Positions 37,756 through 49,781 of a DNA stretch of 64,000 nucleotides are shown here, piece by piece. Within the stretch, counting starts at the first letter, position 1. Each line of letters begins with the position of its first letter. The translations under genes were made by a program, and so were the position numbers. Origin of the DNA: Fomes fomentarius (taxonomy: Eukaryota > Basidiomycota > Agaricomycetes > Polyporales > Polyporaceae); contig JABYQN010000019.1 of NCBI GenBank assembly GCA_022606135.1, positions 124,001-188,000 of the forward strand, given 5' to 3'. Below the pieces are notes generated by a model. The model had not been told where the DNA came from, searched no databases, and saw only the letters and a program-made list of their open reading frames with translations.

Positions 37756-38443
37756 GCATTCGAGACTGGTTCCACACTTCATTTGATGCGTGGTGTCATC
37801 ATGTACTGAATGGTTCGGATACTGTCTGTTCTATTGCGAGTGTGGGGGTGTCCTTCAAGTTATCATCACATCACACAGAGAGATAGGGAGACGCACTCAG
37901 CATGCGCGTTGCCAAGCCCTGGTCTTCCGCCATCTAGACGTGGCCCGACGGCGACACTCGAACAGAGGACCTCCTTCAGCTGGATCTTGAGAGTCGAACA
38001 TACCGCATTGAGCTTGTCCACCAGATCCCCGGAATTGAGAGACGAGTGTGGGGAACATATCGGCTGCATACATGCGTTGAATAATTGAAATCAGGATAAG
38101 CGGAAGACGTACACTTGGAGAGACTGGGCCAAGGAGACGCGGAATCTGCTTGATCAACCTCGGAGGCAAGGAGGGCGTCGTAACTCTTGGCTGAACTAGA
38201 CCTGGACTTTTGAACGTGCCATGGGGACGTGACTACCGCGGAGAGAAATGCACCGAGCTGGTTCATAAGTCCTTGCTGCACTTCGATGTTTCGAAAACAA
38301 TGCATATGAGATAGAACATGTACATGAGATCAGACGACACAAACACGGCTACTTCAGGATGTCATCAGCAACTGCCAGACTGACACGAACAGGTCACTCA
38401 CCTCGACTTTGTCGTCCCACCGTCACCCCAGGCTGGTCACAGC
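37756..38443 (-). repeat. Conserved 3' segment, copy D
   Basis: Inverted match to 1222-1980 and, over its outer end, to 31967-32110 (AGACTGGTTCCACACTTCAT). The DLVDKLN and VCSTLK frame is kept here as well. Confidence 0.6.
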
Positions 38444-39318
38444 CTACCGGTGGTTGCCAGCCCTCGCCTCATCGACCTCGACTGCTTCGCCAATGTCGTC
38501 GTCGTCTTCCTTGTCCACAAGTACCTCTTCCTCTTCCTCTTCCTCTTCCTCTTCGTCATCGTCATCCTCATATTCCTCGTCCAACTCTGGATTGTCAACA
38601 TCCAAACCTCGTACGTCACTCAAGTGCGCAAAACACTCATTCCAGATGGCCCAAATATCCGGCCCAAGCCGTTCTCGATACTCTGGCGCAACAAGATTGG
38701 CGTACAGCTAAGAGCTCAGCCAATCCTCACCTCTGCGCGCCACATGTGAACTCAGACATACAGGATGAGAACAACACAACTCACGTGCGAGAACAGCTCT
38801 GCTCCACTGTCCACCACCAAAGGAGTGGCCTGCCACCAAACAGTTCTGACGCCTTCTTCACTTGCGCCTTCAGATCCCTGTACGAACGGCGAACCCCGCG
38901 CATGTTGTAGTTCGTCCACATCTCCAAGACGAACTCGTAGTCGTCTGAGAAGGGGTATGCGAGCTGTGCACCAGGAAGCTTGGCCCGGCGGATGATGTGA
39001 TCGACGGTGGCCATGACAGAGTCGTAGTATTCGGCCGGGCCCTTTGCGTCGAGTTCTTGTTGATACTTTGTGAGAAGATTGTGGTCGCGCACAAACTCGA
39101 CTGCATCACTGCGGTTGAAGCCAATGCCATACGAAAGGAGAGGCATTCGTTGTGAATAAGTGTTGTCGTCGTCGTGGTTGGGTACGTAGCACGAGGGCAA
39201 GAATTCGAATGGTGGATGCCAGTCTTCCCAGATACCCTAAAGCTGTGTATAAGTGCAGCAGCACAATGAAGCTCTGATGAGGACAGACCGGCTCTGGATA
39301 GCGAGTGGATTGAGACAT
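38444..39318 (-). pseudogene. Acidic-tail gene copy D, premature stop
   Basis: Exons 39318-39289, 39236-38785 and 38732-38444 match copy A (first two exons nearly identical). In the third exon the Trp codon after WLSS is TAG (38708-38710), so the product would lose the C-terminal third and the whole acidic tract. Beyond the stop the frame stays open and still encodes the tract, so the mutation looks recent. The divergent partner is missing; about 90 bp of the shared spacer remain before the sequence changes into F-box cassette DNA. Confidence 0.75.
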
Positions 39319-39880
39319 GGTCACAGATGGTGCAAGTCGTCCAAAGGCAAATTTGTTCGACTTGGAGAGGCCGGGACTGATGCTCTAGCGCCTTGGCTAG
39401 CTTTTCTAGTCAATATCAATACTGAGGTAGTACTCAACTCTCACCGTCACTTCTTCATGTATGCAGGTTGCAATGTGTGGCAGGAAGATCTCGACACGGT
39501 ACGTTCTTGACCGGCGTCACGTGACTAGCAGGCGCAAGAGAAACCCCTAACTTGTAAGTTCAATGTTCATCTTTCCCGTACCTCGTCCACCCGGTTCTTG
39601 TTTCTCTTCTCCCCGGGTCGGCGGGATTGACCCGGACACCCTTCGACACAGCCTCGGTGGTAGGTGACTGCATCTTCTACCCGAGTCGAGGATTCCTACA
39701 TACTAACCAGGACCGGTAGGGTCGAATACGGAGAGAAAATAACCCCTATCACACGGACTCGCGCTGGACTGCAGAAGAGGTGTGCTTGAATACGCGGGAT
39801 CGCGCATAGTTGAATACGGGTGCGTGATTCTTGCGCTCTACTTCCTCACGTCACAGTTCATTTACCTCACCAACTCAGAG
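39319..39880. other. Junction of acidic-tail copy D and F-box cassette 3
   Basis: The first 90 bp are the remaining spacer of copy D. From about 39541 the sequence resembles the flank upstream of F-box copies 1 and 2. The exact join was not resolved. Confidence 0.45.
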
Positions 39881-41344
39881 ATGGACTTGCAATCACTCCA
39901 CCCTGAGATGCTCGGGGATCCTACGCTCTCTAAAGGCGAACCCACCGCTCCCTTTCGACGCCTTACTTCTGAACTCCTCCTGTTGACTTTTGCGCATCTA
40001 TCCCCCGCGACCCGCGCAGACGCATTATCTATCTTGAGGGTATGCCGTCGCTGGAACGAAGTCCTACTACGAACGCCATCATTCTGGGCAAACCTCATTG
40101 AAGATACATATCGCTGCTGGGAGTCGTTCTGGGATCGTGACCGTTACAGGCCTGCGGTGATGCCTTTTGCGCTAGCGCATTCGGGGACTCGCCCTCTGCG
40201 TCTATCCATCCACGCAGTTAGCAAGGTGGAGGAGGATCTGCTCCCTCATGCCCCCAAGCTCTCATACCTCTACGTCGTGATAACGGCGACGGCCGATTCG
40301 GAGACGTTCAATGCTATGGCTCTGCGTGGAATGCCTCGCTTGGAGCACCTCTCTATCGCCTGGGACGACAGTTGGAGAGACCCTGATACGCCAGTGATTC
40401 ACATGGGGTTGTGCCTGCGCAGCCGACACTTCTCGCAACTCCATACGCTCCACATCCCGGCCGTTCATTTTAGCATCGACGAGCCTTTGCTGTCCCTACG
40501 GCATTTGATATTGAAGACCTGCACGCACGCATGCTGCGAAACTCAAATTAGCTTGCGAATGTGCGACTTTCTCGACGCTCTCGAACGGTGTTCGCAATTG
40601 GAGACACTGCATCTCGACGTGTCAGCGATGTCTCACGCCTTGGACGATGTCCCTCGGGACCGTCTCGTCTCGCTTCCCTCGTTGCACAAGCTACGCGTGG
40701 TCGACGATCCTCACCGGATTTACCCCCTCCTCACACATCTCGACCTCCCCAACGCCTCCATACTCGAATTTTGCTCATACTGCAAGAGCCTTGCTGACGC
40801 CATCCCAAATAACTTTGACACATTATTATCCGCCTTGTCCTCGGCCGAGCGTGTGCACTTCCTGGATGACAGGTACCACCGATGCTGGCATGTGGCCACA
40901 TATGTCGGCGACCGGCGAAAAGTACACATCAGGGTCAACTACCCTATGAACGACCACGTGCACACTGATGTCACACCTCTCGTCGTCCACTTTGCCCCCT
41001 ATCTTTCGTCCACTCAACACCTCGCATTCATATGGGACGGGTCGATGCCACGAATGGGACGGGTAGGGTTCGCATACGATAGGTCCCATTGCGAGGCACT
41101 GTGCGCGAAGCTGGCTCCAGCCCTCGACAAGCGGACGCGACCCACGCCCTTGACGAGTTTGGTGATTCGCATCTACTATCCAGGAGATCCCGGCACCGCT
41201 CTGAGGGTCCGCTCTTGGAGGATTGGCGTCAGTTGGAGGGCTGATTTGGTGCAGAAGTGGCTGTCAGCGGGCCTAGGACATCTGACGGAGAACCTCTCTG
41301 TGCGGTGGTTCGACGGGAGGATTGATTGCTGTTCGGATCTTTGA
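39881..41344 (+). CDS. F-box/LRR-like protein, copy 3 (helical region deleted)
   Basis: Single exon, 487 residues from the ATG at 39881, aligned throughout with the copy at 29338. Between LSKG and TAPFRRL about 38 residues of the helical region are missing without a frameshift. The F-box (FRRLTSELLLLTFAHLSPAT...RVCRRWNEVLLRTPSFWANL) and leucine-rich blocks (MPRLEHLSIAWD, SLRHLILKTCTHACC, LTHLDLPNASILEF, KWLSAGLGHLTE) are intact. The dead copy at 15304 shares the deletion, so the two derive from one shortened ancestor. Expected role: SCF substrate adaptor, target unknown. Confidence 0.8.
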   Translation: MDLQSLHPEMLGDPTLSKGEPTAPFRRLTSELLLLTFAHLSPATRADALSILRVCRRWNEVLLRTPSFWANLIEDTYRCWESFWDRDRYRPAVMPFALAHSGTRPLRLSIHAVSKVEEDLLPHAPKLSYLYVVITATADSETFNAMALRGMPRLEHLSIAWDDSWRDPDTPVIHMGLCLRSRHFSQLHTLHIPAVHFSIDEPLLSLRHLILKTCTHACCETQISLRMCDFLDALERCSQLETLHLDVSAMSHALDDVPRDRLVSLPSLHKLRVVDDPHRIYPLLTHLDLPNASILEFCSYCKSLADAIPNNFDTLLSALSSAERVHFLDDRYHRCWHVATYVGDRRKVHIRVNYPMNDHVHTDVTPLVVHFAPYLSSTQHLAFIWDGSMPRMGRVGFAYDRSHCEALCAKLAPALDKRTRPTPLTSLVIRIYYPGDPGTALRVRSWRIGVSWRADLVQKWLSAGLGHLTENLSVRWFDGRIDCCSDL

Positions 41345-41975
41345 CCTGAACAACTTTCCAAATCTCGTATCGAGTAGAACTAGTAATCGTCATTTATCTG
41401 TTCACAAGTTTTGCCGGTTGTCTACCAATGGGAGACCCGCCGTTGCACGTGTATGGTTACTAGTTAGGTCTGTGATGTTCAATCCGCTTAGTGATACTTG
41501 GTTGTCAAACCAGGACGAAGAATTTTTATTCACGGTATGGGGACTAGTGAGTGTACAATCTTCCGAGGTCCTTGGCTCAGGCTCTCGCTCAGACTGGCTC
41601 CCCGGGCCTGCAGTGTCGACATTGAAGTTGCCCATACAATTGACAGTGATCTCCGTCGGAGGCTCCCAGCAATCTTGATACTTTGCATTCGGTTGTACGG
41701 CGTAGTGGACACTGGGTGGAATCGGGCGGGGCATCCCGCGCACCCGACAACCTCCGAGAAGTGAGACAGAGATGAGATTAGATCCCGAGTCGGTGTGTGA
41801 CGTCATAGGCAGCGATAAGGCGTGGCAACAAGCCGGCAGAAACCGCGTCAATGGGCGAGCGTGGGTTGCCGCAAAAAGCGTCATCAACGCGCTCCTCGTC
41901 AACGCCCGCCTCAGTCTTTTCTTGCTCATCGTCCACGACGTCGGGCTCGACCCGTCCTCAGCCTTCGACAGTCCG
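41345..41975. other. F-box 3' flank, then NADH dehydrogenase promoter region
   Basis: It contains the repeat at 41500-41645. The rest should include the promoter of the gene starting at 41976. No other gene was seen. Confidence 0.45.
41500..41645 (-). repeat. F-box cassette 3'-flank repeat, copy 3
   Basis: Inverted relative to 15052-15190, as expected because the F-box gene it follows is on the other strand. Confidence 0.65.
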
Positions 41976-44309
41976 ATGCAAGCCACGCGAGGTATGCTCC
42001 CACCGTTGCCCGTCCGTGAGACTCTCTCAGACAGAGGATGCTGATCTCACGGCAGTTCGCGTTCTCGGCCGAAGCCTGGTCACTTCTCGGCCAGCAGTGC
42101 TCCCGCGCCTCCAGCCAGCGAGGAGGCTCCTGGCCACGGGAACAGGGCCAGACGGCGCATCTGCGGTAAGCCACTTCTTCATGCCGGCAATATGTTTTGA
42201 CCTGACATCAGCGCGTTCTGTCTTCGCTTAGGCCCCTCCCCCTCCACCCTTCAAACCTTCGCTGTGGAAGCGCTTTCTGCAGACGACTGGAACCGTCACT
42301 CTCGTCACCCTTGCCACCGGCGGCGCATTCTACTACTTCGCCCAGAAGGACCGCACACCGGGCACTCAGCTCCCACACGACCCCTCGAAGAAGACTGTCG
42401 TCATCTGTGGCAGCGGATGGGGCGCGACGAGCCTGATTAACTCTCTGGACACGGCTGATTACAACGTGGTGAGTAATCACTCTTTATATTCGCCATGCTA
42501 CCCCAAGCTAAGAGTGATGGCCAATCTCTTCAAGATTGTCATCAGTCCCAAGAACTACTTCCTCTTCACCCCTCTGCTGCCCAGCGTAGCTGTCGGCACC
42601 CTTGCCCCTCGTTCCATTCTCCAACGTAAGTGCGGTCGCCGTATCTCTCTACATCCCCAAACCAACATACTATGTCTTAGCGACGCGCTATGTCACGCGT
42701 CATAAAAAGCGACAGGTCACTGTCATTGAGGCGTCAGCAACAGACGTAGACCCAGTGGCGAAGACTGTCACCTTCGCAGGTACGCTACGACTTACCTTGT
42801 AGTTGTGATCGCTGCTCACCGTTCTCCTAGATACCTCCGAGATCCAGGGTCTGGTCTCAAACACAACTGTACCCTATGACTACCTCGTGTTCGCTGTCGG
42901 CGCCGAGGTGCAAACATTCAACATTCCTGGTGTTCGGGAACATGCATGTTTCATGAAGGAGCTTGAGGATGCTGAGAAGATGCAGCGCCATTTCATGGAT
43001 TGTAAGCATTCATCTTCGGCTCCTTGAGTGGTGAGCCATAGTACAACTGTCCACCGATAGGCCTGGAGTCCGCTGCTTTCCCTGGTCAGTCATCAGAAGA
43101 GATCAAGCGCCTGCTTCACATGGTATGGAAGCGCCTTCTGTCCCTTCCGCATCCGTCTGACGGGTCATCGTAGGTGGTCGTGGGTGGCGGTCCTACCGGT
43201 GTTGAACTAAGGTCTGTCTCTTTGTCTCGCATCGTATGATGCATTTCCTCATCATTTCCTCAGTGGCGAGCTCCATGATTTCCTGGAGGAAGACTTGCGT
43301 TCGTGGTATCCAGAGCTCGCGGAAAACGTGCGGATAACGCTCGTCGAAGCACTCCCGTCGGTGCTGCCCATGTTCAGCAAGCAACTTATCGACTACACCA
43401 TGTCAACGTTCAAGGAGGCGAAGATCGACATTCTTACGAAGACGATGGTCAAGGAGGTCAAGGAGAAGAGCGTCGTCCTTCAGTTGCCCGACAAGACCAT
43501 CGTTGAGGTTCCATGTGGGCTGGTCATCTGGGCTGCGGGTAACACGCTCCGCAAGGTCACCCGTGACTTGATGGCGAAGTTCCCTGAAGCGCAGACGAAC
43601 AGGCGCGGTATCACAGTCGACGGTCAGTTGTTTGCTCGTGTCAATCCACTCCTCGTCGCTCACTAACTAACCGCAAACGCACAGATGCCCTCCGCATGGT
43701 CGGTGCAAAGGACATCTTCGCGATTGGCGACTGCACGGCTACGTCATACGCACCCACTGCCCAGGTCGCCTCCCAAGAGGGCGCGTACCTCGGTCGTGTC
43801 TTCCAGCAGCTCGCGCGGCGCGACGAGCTGCAGGCGCATCTCCAAGAGATTGAGAGTGCACCGGGCGCAGAGGCGAAGGACGAGGCCGCGCAGATTGCGA
43901 AGCGGCTGGCGAAGGTGGAGAAGATCCGGCCGTTCAAGTACTCGCACCAGGGCTCGCTCGCGTACATTGGCTCGGACAAGGCCATCGCAGACCTTCCGTT
44001 CTTCAACGGCAACGTGCGTGGACTTTTCTGCTCGTCTTGTTGTGCGCAGATTGAGAGATGCGAGAGACTGACGTCGTTTGTTGCTTGTGTGGTGCGTGAC
44101 ACAGTTGGCGACAGGCGGTGTGGCGACGTTCCTGTTCTGGCGCAGCGCGTACCTCAGCACGCTCTTCTCGCTGCGCAATCGTACGCTCGTCGCCTCGGAC
44201 TGGCTCAAGGTCAAGCTCTTTGGACGGTAAGCCTCACAGTTCCGTCCTGCCCCCTAGGGACCTTCCCCGCTGACACATCTCGTTTCGCAGCGACGTGAGC
44301 CGAGAATGA
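41976..44309 (+). CDS. Mitochondrial rotenone-insensitive (type II) NADH dehydrogenase
   Basis: A single-subunit flavoprotein that oxidises NADH and reduces ubiquinone without pumping protons. Twelve exons (41976-41991, 42056-42165, 42232-42468, 42535-42625, 42681-42779, 42831-43001, 43061-43122, 43174-43211, 43264-43622, 43685-44013, 44105-44226, 44291-44309) give 550 residues. The 16-base first exon opens an Arg-rich, Ser-containing mitochondrial presequence. One membrane segment (about residues 62-78) precedes the FAD fold GSGWGA near residue 101; [14 protein letters not shown], the NADH fold [23 protein letters not shown] and [11 protein letters not shown] follow. The C terminus ([12 protein letters not shown]) is typical. 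The membrane segment after the presequence fits an external (NDE) type, but orientation is not proven. No EF-hand was seen. Confidence 0.95.
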
Positions 44310-44805
44310 GCATCGCACATCCACATGGACCCTTGTCGCTGTTCCATTATTTATTTCCTGCTCTCGCTCTCATAGAGGCCTGGTGACACATACGTAGACT
44401 ATCATTACCGACTCGCAATAGTTGACCATAGACGACCAACATAGAAGAAACACCTTCAAGTCGTGTTACTGCACTATCCGCCGTTGTCCGTAGATATCCC
44501 GCCTGGTCAGTGGCTTGAAGGACTCGCGTCGAGGCGGATGTGACTGGAGTTTTGAATACATGCGCTTTGCTGCTTTCGCTACCTAGTCTCCGAGTACACG
44601 GCTGGACGATATGGGAAGGTTAGTACCTCGCTACATTCTTCGCGACATGGACTAGGTCGTAGAGACAGTCAGTGAACGTATCTGCGAAAGAGAGGCTTGC
44701 GAGCTTATGTAAGCTCGGTTCTACAAGCGGTCCGGGCATCCGGCTTGAGGGCCCACACATAACTCTAACTCGACCCCTCACCTGCGCACAACGACAGCAG
44801 CACAA
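44310..44805. other. Unassigned, about 500 bp
   Basis: 3' flank of the NADH dehydrogenase gene. No gene was recognised. Confidence 0.4.
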
Positions 44806-45490
44806 ATGCTTCCCGATGTACTTCACGGACATCGCCTTCCTGAAGAAGACATCGAGGCTGTAAAGGTTATCGACTCCTTCGGAATGCGCATAGCTGCTGT
44901 GAGACAGAGCCAGTTGTCTCTAACTAAGGATAGGTGCTCCTACAAACTTCTACATACAACACGGGGTATTGAGCTGATACCCACTCTTTTCCCCAGAAAT
45001 CTATCCATTATCCAACGAGACTCATGACAACAGTCCGAGTCCGACCGCCAACGCGGGGCACGCTGCGGAAGAAGACCTCATGGTCTCCAAAGCTTCATTC
45101 GCACACGCAGATTGGATTCGGGCCATCTCGTCTCAGATAGCGCAGCAGTTGGCGAGTGGCCTTGGGAGACTCGTAGAGTAAGTCCGCATCGAAGCGTCCC
45201 CTACTTGGATTGATCGGAGATAATGTATCACTAGTATAGTGTTGTCTCTGTCGCTGATGTATATCGAATTGGTTGGATACGTATGAAGCCAAGAACGGAG
45301 CTAGTGATCATACAACATGTGAGTAGCACCATAACACGAAACCCGCAGGAATGAACAGACCACGACACGAGTCCCAAAACAAGCGGATCTTAGGAACGAA
45401 AACGAGCATCGAATGCCGAGTATCGAACATTGAGTATTAAATAGTATCGCATATCGGATAACCAAGCATGAAGGACTCGGAAAGGCGCGG
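44806..45490 (+). pseudogene. F-box gene remnant with a large internal deletion
   Basis: The start (LPEEDIEAVK, then the intron region and the EEDL block) matches 51162-51475. At about 45095 the sequence jumps to a match with the far C-terminal part, 53095-53170 (ADWIRAISSQI against TNWIRDITSEL), and then continues into the same 3' flank as 53259-53402. About 1.6 kb, including the F-box and all leucine-rich repeats, is gone. Confidence 0.8.
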
Positions 45491-45863
45491 GGGGATGAGC
45501 ACATATACAGTACTGGAAGTGTACGTTTGGCCAGTCCAGTACGTTACTGAGATATGTAGACGAATCATCATAGTATACGAAGCATACGGGCGGGATTCGG
45601 GGTTTACAACTGCGTAGAGCTCGGAGCGTAAGGTAACAGTGTTGTCGTTATCGATTACAGTCCATCATATCTAGGAAGAGGTATGGGCGATTGTGAACGG
45701 TCGTTCGAGGGCAAACATGCAAGACAGCTTGGGATCGCTCCTGGGAAATCGGCCGTTCGGGACTCCTCAGCTGGTACGGTGCAAGTGGTCTGCTGAGCGC
45801 GAGCGTGAGCGACAACCTCCTCCTCTGTATGCCACAGGTGCTGGTAGGCGTCTAGATAGACCG
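45491..45863. other. Unassigned, about 370 bp
   Basis: No gene, RNA or repeat was recognised beyond the end of the F-box flank. Confidence 0.4.
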
Positions 45864-47141
45864 TTAGAACCCGTGCAATACCAGTACATGACACCGGACA
45901 GGAGACACACCGTACTCGCAATAATCCACTCTAACAGAGATGGTTGAGTTCAGGCGAGCGGGAAAACGACGGAGGATCTCCGAGGTCCACCAAAGCTTGT
46001 CGTAGCGGGAGTCATTTTCCTCGAGCTCGAAGCCCAGATGAAGCAGGCCAGGAGACCCGTTTACGATATTCACAATGGGCTCTTGAGCAAGATCGTCAAG
46101 TAATCCAGCGCGGCCAACGTAATATGTCCATCCGCGTTCCTCCTCAGAGTATCGGGAGTACACGCGGACATCTAGGGATCGGAGATTTCCCGTCGAGTCA
46201 AAATTGCGCAAGATCGACTGCAGCGTGCGGATGCTCGACACTTGGGACGGTCTAAGGGGCACACCTGACGTGGTCTCGACCGCCGGTCTGTCAACGCTAC
46301 ACGCAACGTACAACGTCTGAAGATGTTGGAAAGCCCCGATGCAATCCAGTGCACCATCTAGATAGCAGTGAATTCATGACCGGGTGCATAAAGCACATGC
46401 ATACCTGCTATCTGATCCCATACGCACACCCAGAGATTCACCACATGCGTCCCGAAGGATAGCGGGGGGAAGGTGATGTTTCCTCTATAATGCTTAATTA
46501 AAAGTCAGACGGTCAGGTATTGTACTATGCAACACAACACATACGTCCAGCTTGAAGTCCTCGAGTAGATCGCATACGGGCCCCTTGGGCGGCATCGCAA
46601 GGCGACATGAAGGAGTAGAGAGATTCCCTCTCTCGTCACAGATCAAACTCAACTTCTGCAACGAAGATAGGGACCAGATGAAACGCGTGATGTCGTAGAA
46701 GAGGCCCCGAGAAATGGTGATCTCGAGTTTTGTGATGGGCAACCGCGAGTACTGTAGCAAGGTAACGGCGGCCGCTCGGGGTGGATACAGCTCCCAGAGA
46801 ACGTCTGTCAAGATCAACGTGGTACAGTTCTTCAGCAATTCGGGAAGGGGTTTGCGGGCAAAGGGGACGTATTCCGAAACGCCTTCAGAAACTGCTAATA
46901 TGGATACGAATCTCGCCAGGGACGGCTGCGCCTTGAGTGTTCTCAGAAGGAGGTTGACATGCGACTCTTTCCTCAGCTCGACTTTGTACAACAGATTGAA
47001 CCGGCTGCGATCTATCCAGGCCCGACAAACGCATGCAGTCTTGCACCAGTGGGGATATGACACGGACCGAAGTTCCCCGTCGTAGTAGCATGCATCTATA
47101 ATGCGTTCGCATAATTCGATGGGCAGATGGCATTTGTCCAT
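45864..47141 (-). CDS. F-box-like protein of another subfamily
   Basis: Three exons (47141-46526, 46482-46405, 46357-45864) give 395 residues. The start MDKCHLPIELCERIIDACYY and CVCRAWIDRSRFNLLYKVEL form the short N-terminal F-box usual in Agaricomycetes, followed by about 300 residues of irregular leucine-rich sequence (LLKNCTTLILTDVLW, LSSLQKLSLICDERG, LRSLDVRVYSR). The second junction is clear; the first (donor gtacaa at 46525, acceptor ending 46483) is the only phase-compatible option found and is less sure. The coding frame is intact. Substrate unknown. It is unrelated in detail to the F-box cassettes at 15, 29 and 39 kb. Confidence 0.75.
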
Positions 47142-47952
47142 GTGAGGATCTGACAAACAATAGGAGGGGCCATCAGGAAGGATGCACATCACGGGGGCCA
47201 GGTACAAATATACTTGTTCATACGATTCGGATGCCTTGTGTCCAGCTTGACCTAGGAGCACTGCGCAGTGCGTGTAACTGAAAGAGAGCATAGGCAGTGC
47301 TACCCACAAGTCTATTCATCGCGGTAGATCAGTAACTCTCTCAGCCATGGGGGGTTCTAGATCTCTCACATCCCGGCACGAGGTCTGTGAGCATGTGATC
47401 ACCATTGCTTTAGCGTCGATATTAATCTTGTCGGGGGCGCAAGCACGGCAGAGCTCGCTAATGTGCTGGATCTCTCAGTTTGGAGCCAGGTTAAAGCAGT
47501 GTTGCAAGTTGGGATGCTGTGGAGAGGTCGATTCACACGGTTCGTACGTACGTACGTAATAATCCTTACAACGTACGCAAGCGCTTATCCAGGTATAGCT
47601 CTCATTGCACAACATGTCCCACAAGGCCCGTTACCGAGTACCGGGAATCTATTGTAGAGAACATGCTTATTTTATGGCTTGGCCTGCCACATAACTGTTA
47701 CGAAGAACTGGTTTTACTTGATCGGATGAACTTTGCGAAGATGGAGCATGCGGGGAGACCTCGAGGGTTGGATCGACGACTGCGGATCCAAGGTAAGATT
47801 CTAACTAGTAACTGTGAGTATTGCCTGCAGGCGTTCTCTACGAGTCCGTTAAACACGCTCTAAAACGAGGTTTTCTACAGGGATCGCAATCCCTGCGTGG
47901 GTGACTTCTGTTTTGTTCTAGGTGTTACACAGAACACGTTAGTGAACATGCG

Positions 47953-48351
47953 TCATAACCACATCCCGTGCTCAGCGCATACCGAGACATAATAGCACAC
48001 GAGGCGTTTGATAAGCTCCGCCATTTCCTTCTTATCAATTGGTTCTCCTGTTTCTCCGCCGCGACGCAGATCCCATTGTCCCATGTTATTCTCCCCCAAA
48101 TAAATGGATGCTTTCCGCACCAGACTCGACCCTCGGTGGAATGCTGGTCCATGAAGATCAGACCGCAGGCCTCCCCGCCCAATCTCTGCAAGAGGGACAC
48201 CCCGACCAAAGGAAATCACTACTCTGTCTTTCGGCGGCACTGCAATAACTGAATTTTGCTTGCCAATGTCAATACTGACTAGCGGTAGGGGAGGTTTGAT
48301 TATTCCCGTATTCACTGGCATGATGTCATCACCTTGTGAGGGGAGACCCAT
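47953..48351 (-). CDS. Hypothetical open frame, possible terminal exon
   Basis: About 130 codons with coding-like sequence (LVSIDIGKQNSVIAVPPKD, VVISFGRGVPLAEIGRGG). No family was recognised and the start is not defined. Nearby frames on the same strand may be earlier exons. Confidence 0.25.
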   Translation of the reverse strand: MGLPSQGDDIMPVNTGIIKPPLPLVSIDIGKQNSVIAVPPKDRVVISFGRGVPLAEIGRGGLRSDLHGPAFHRGSSLVRKASIYLGENNMGQWDLRRGGETGEPIDKKEMAELIKRLVCYYVSVCAEHGMWL

Positions 48352-49754
48352 CTGAGTCTACATACAGGTAGGATTGCAAGACACGCTCTCCGCTTTAACG
48401 GAGGGAGGATGTCCAGTGCCCGCATGAAGGAAGGTCTCCGATGACTCATTCTGGGTTTCAGCTTGATCAAATTGACTGTGAGTGCTCTCGACGCGTTGTA
48501 TCGCCAATGACACCTCATTCTCCATTTGAACAGGCGATTGTATGTGAGTATTATCGGTGGTCATGCTGTCTGGGCTCTGAAGAAAGATGCACTAGTGATT
48601 CTTCAGCTTAACTAGCTTGAAGGTGCAACTGAAACCCCCAATCTGCGCACCTTCGGATAACCATAAGTTGCATCTGCTCCTTGGGTCCACTGAGCATGAT
48701 TGTAAGAGTCAAAATGCCTATGCCGTTGATAATCTTCTTCTCTTTCTTTGGCAGAATTGTCTTTATCGGACCTTTGGGTTTGAGCGCTGCGCGGCAGCTC
48801 GAATGCAGGTTCACTCTGCAACATTGTTCAATGTCAGACAATGGACTATCATCCAGAGTAAATGGTCCAAGAGCCATGACAAACCTCGACCTTCAGATGT
48901 ACTATGCTTTGGAGGGAGTGTGTTGTTGGAATGTTGATACTCATAACTCGGGGAAAACTTCCTGCTATGCGATGCATGGTGAAACGCGGCTGAAAAGGAG
49001 GAGTAAAGGTTTGAGCTTCTGGGCAGATGTGAATGAGAGTCAGTTCAGTGCTCTTTATAAATACATAGCATGCACTCCGGGCAGCATGTATGTGCAGGCA
49101 AAGGTAGAGTGCAATGTAATTACCATTGCATGGACCATCTAGATATCAGGTGCGCTCAGTTATTCACTGAAATTAATGATCTAGGAGCTGGCGTTCATAA
49201 GAAGACGCTCTTTTCGGATCAATCCTCTCCAGTTCTACAAGGCGTTCTCTCCCACAGGTGGGCCACACTGAGGCCAACTATCGATGGTTCTTCTCGGAAG
49301 CATATGGAACCACTTCGTGATTTCAGATCAAATAATCTCGCCACGTTCAAAGCGCAACTAATTAGATAAGCTCCTGGACGGTTCCCCAGTGTAGTTTCCA
49401 GATGTTGGTTGTATTCTTGATGTTCTTCTAAAAATCGTTTCATGTGACATAGAAGGACACCCAAAGATTGTTCCGTCTGCAACATTATGTCTATTAATGA
49501 CCGCCCTCCGTATTATCCAAGCTATCCATGGCTATTCATAACAGCCGCAATCCAGAGGCGCCCCGATGAGATGCGAAACGTCTGGTAGCGCGCACTGCTC
49601 ACATTTAGGACAATAATCCCTGTAGCTCTGTTCTCTTGGTCTAGACAGCCTCCATAGCGGCTTCTAGAATGGATGAGTCATTGCTAGGTGGGTTTGAGAA
49701 TCCAATGATGCACCGTGACTATCCAAGACCCATCTAGTAGGATAGGTCATAAGC

Positions 49755-49781
49755 TCAGATATCCAGATATCCAGATATCCA
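49755..49781. repeat. Short tandem repeat of AGATATCC
   Basis: Three near-perfect units (CAGATATCC). No function is suggested. Confidence 0.7.

Noticed and set aside
29338..39318. Transposon with terminal inverted repeats as carrier of the duplicated cassettes
   Set aside because: I found no transposase or reverse transcriptase motif and no clear terminal repeats or target duplications at cassette ends.
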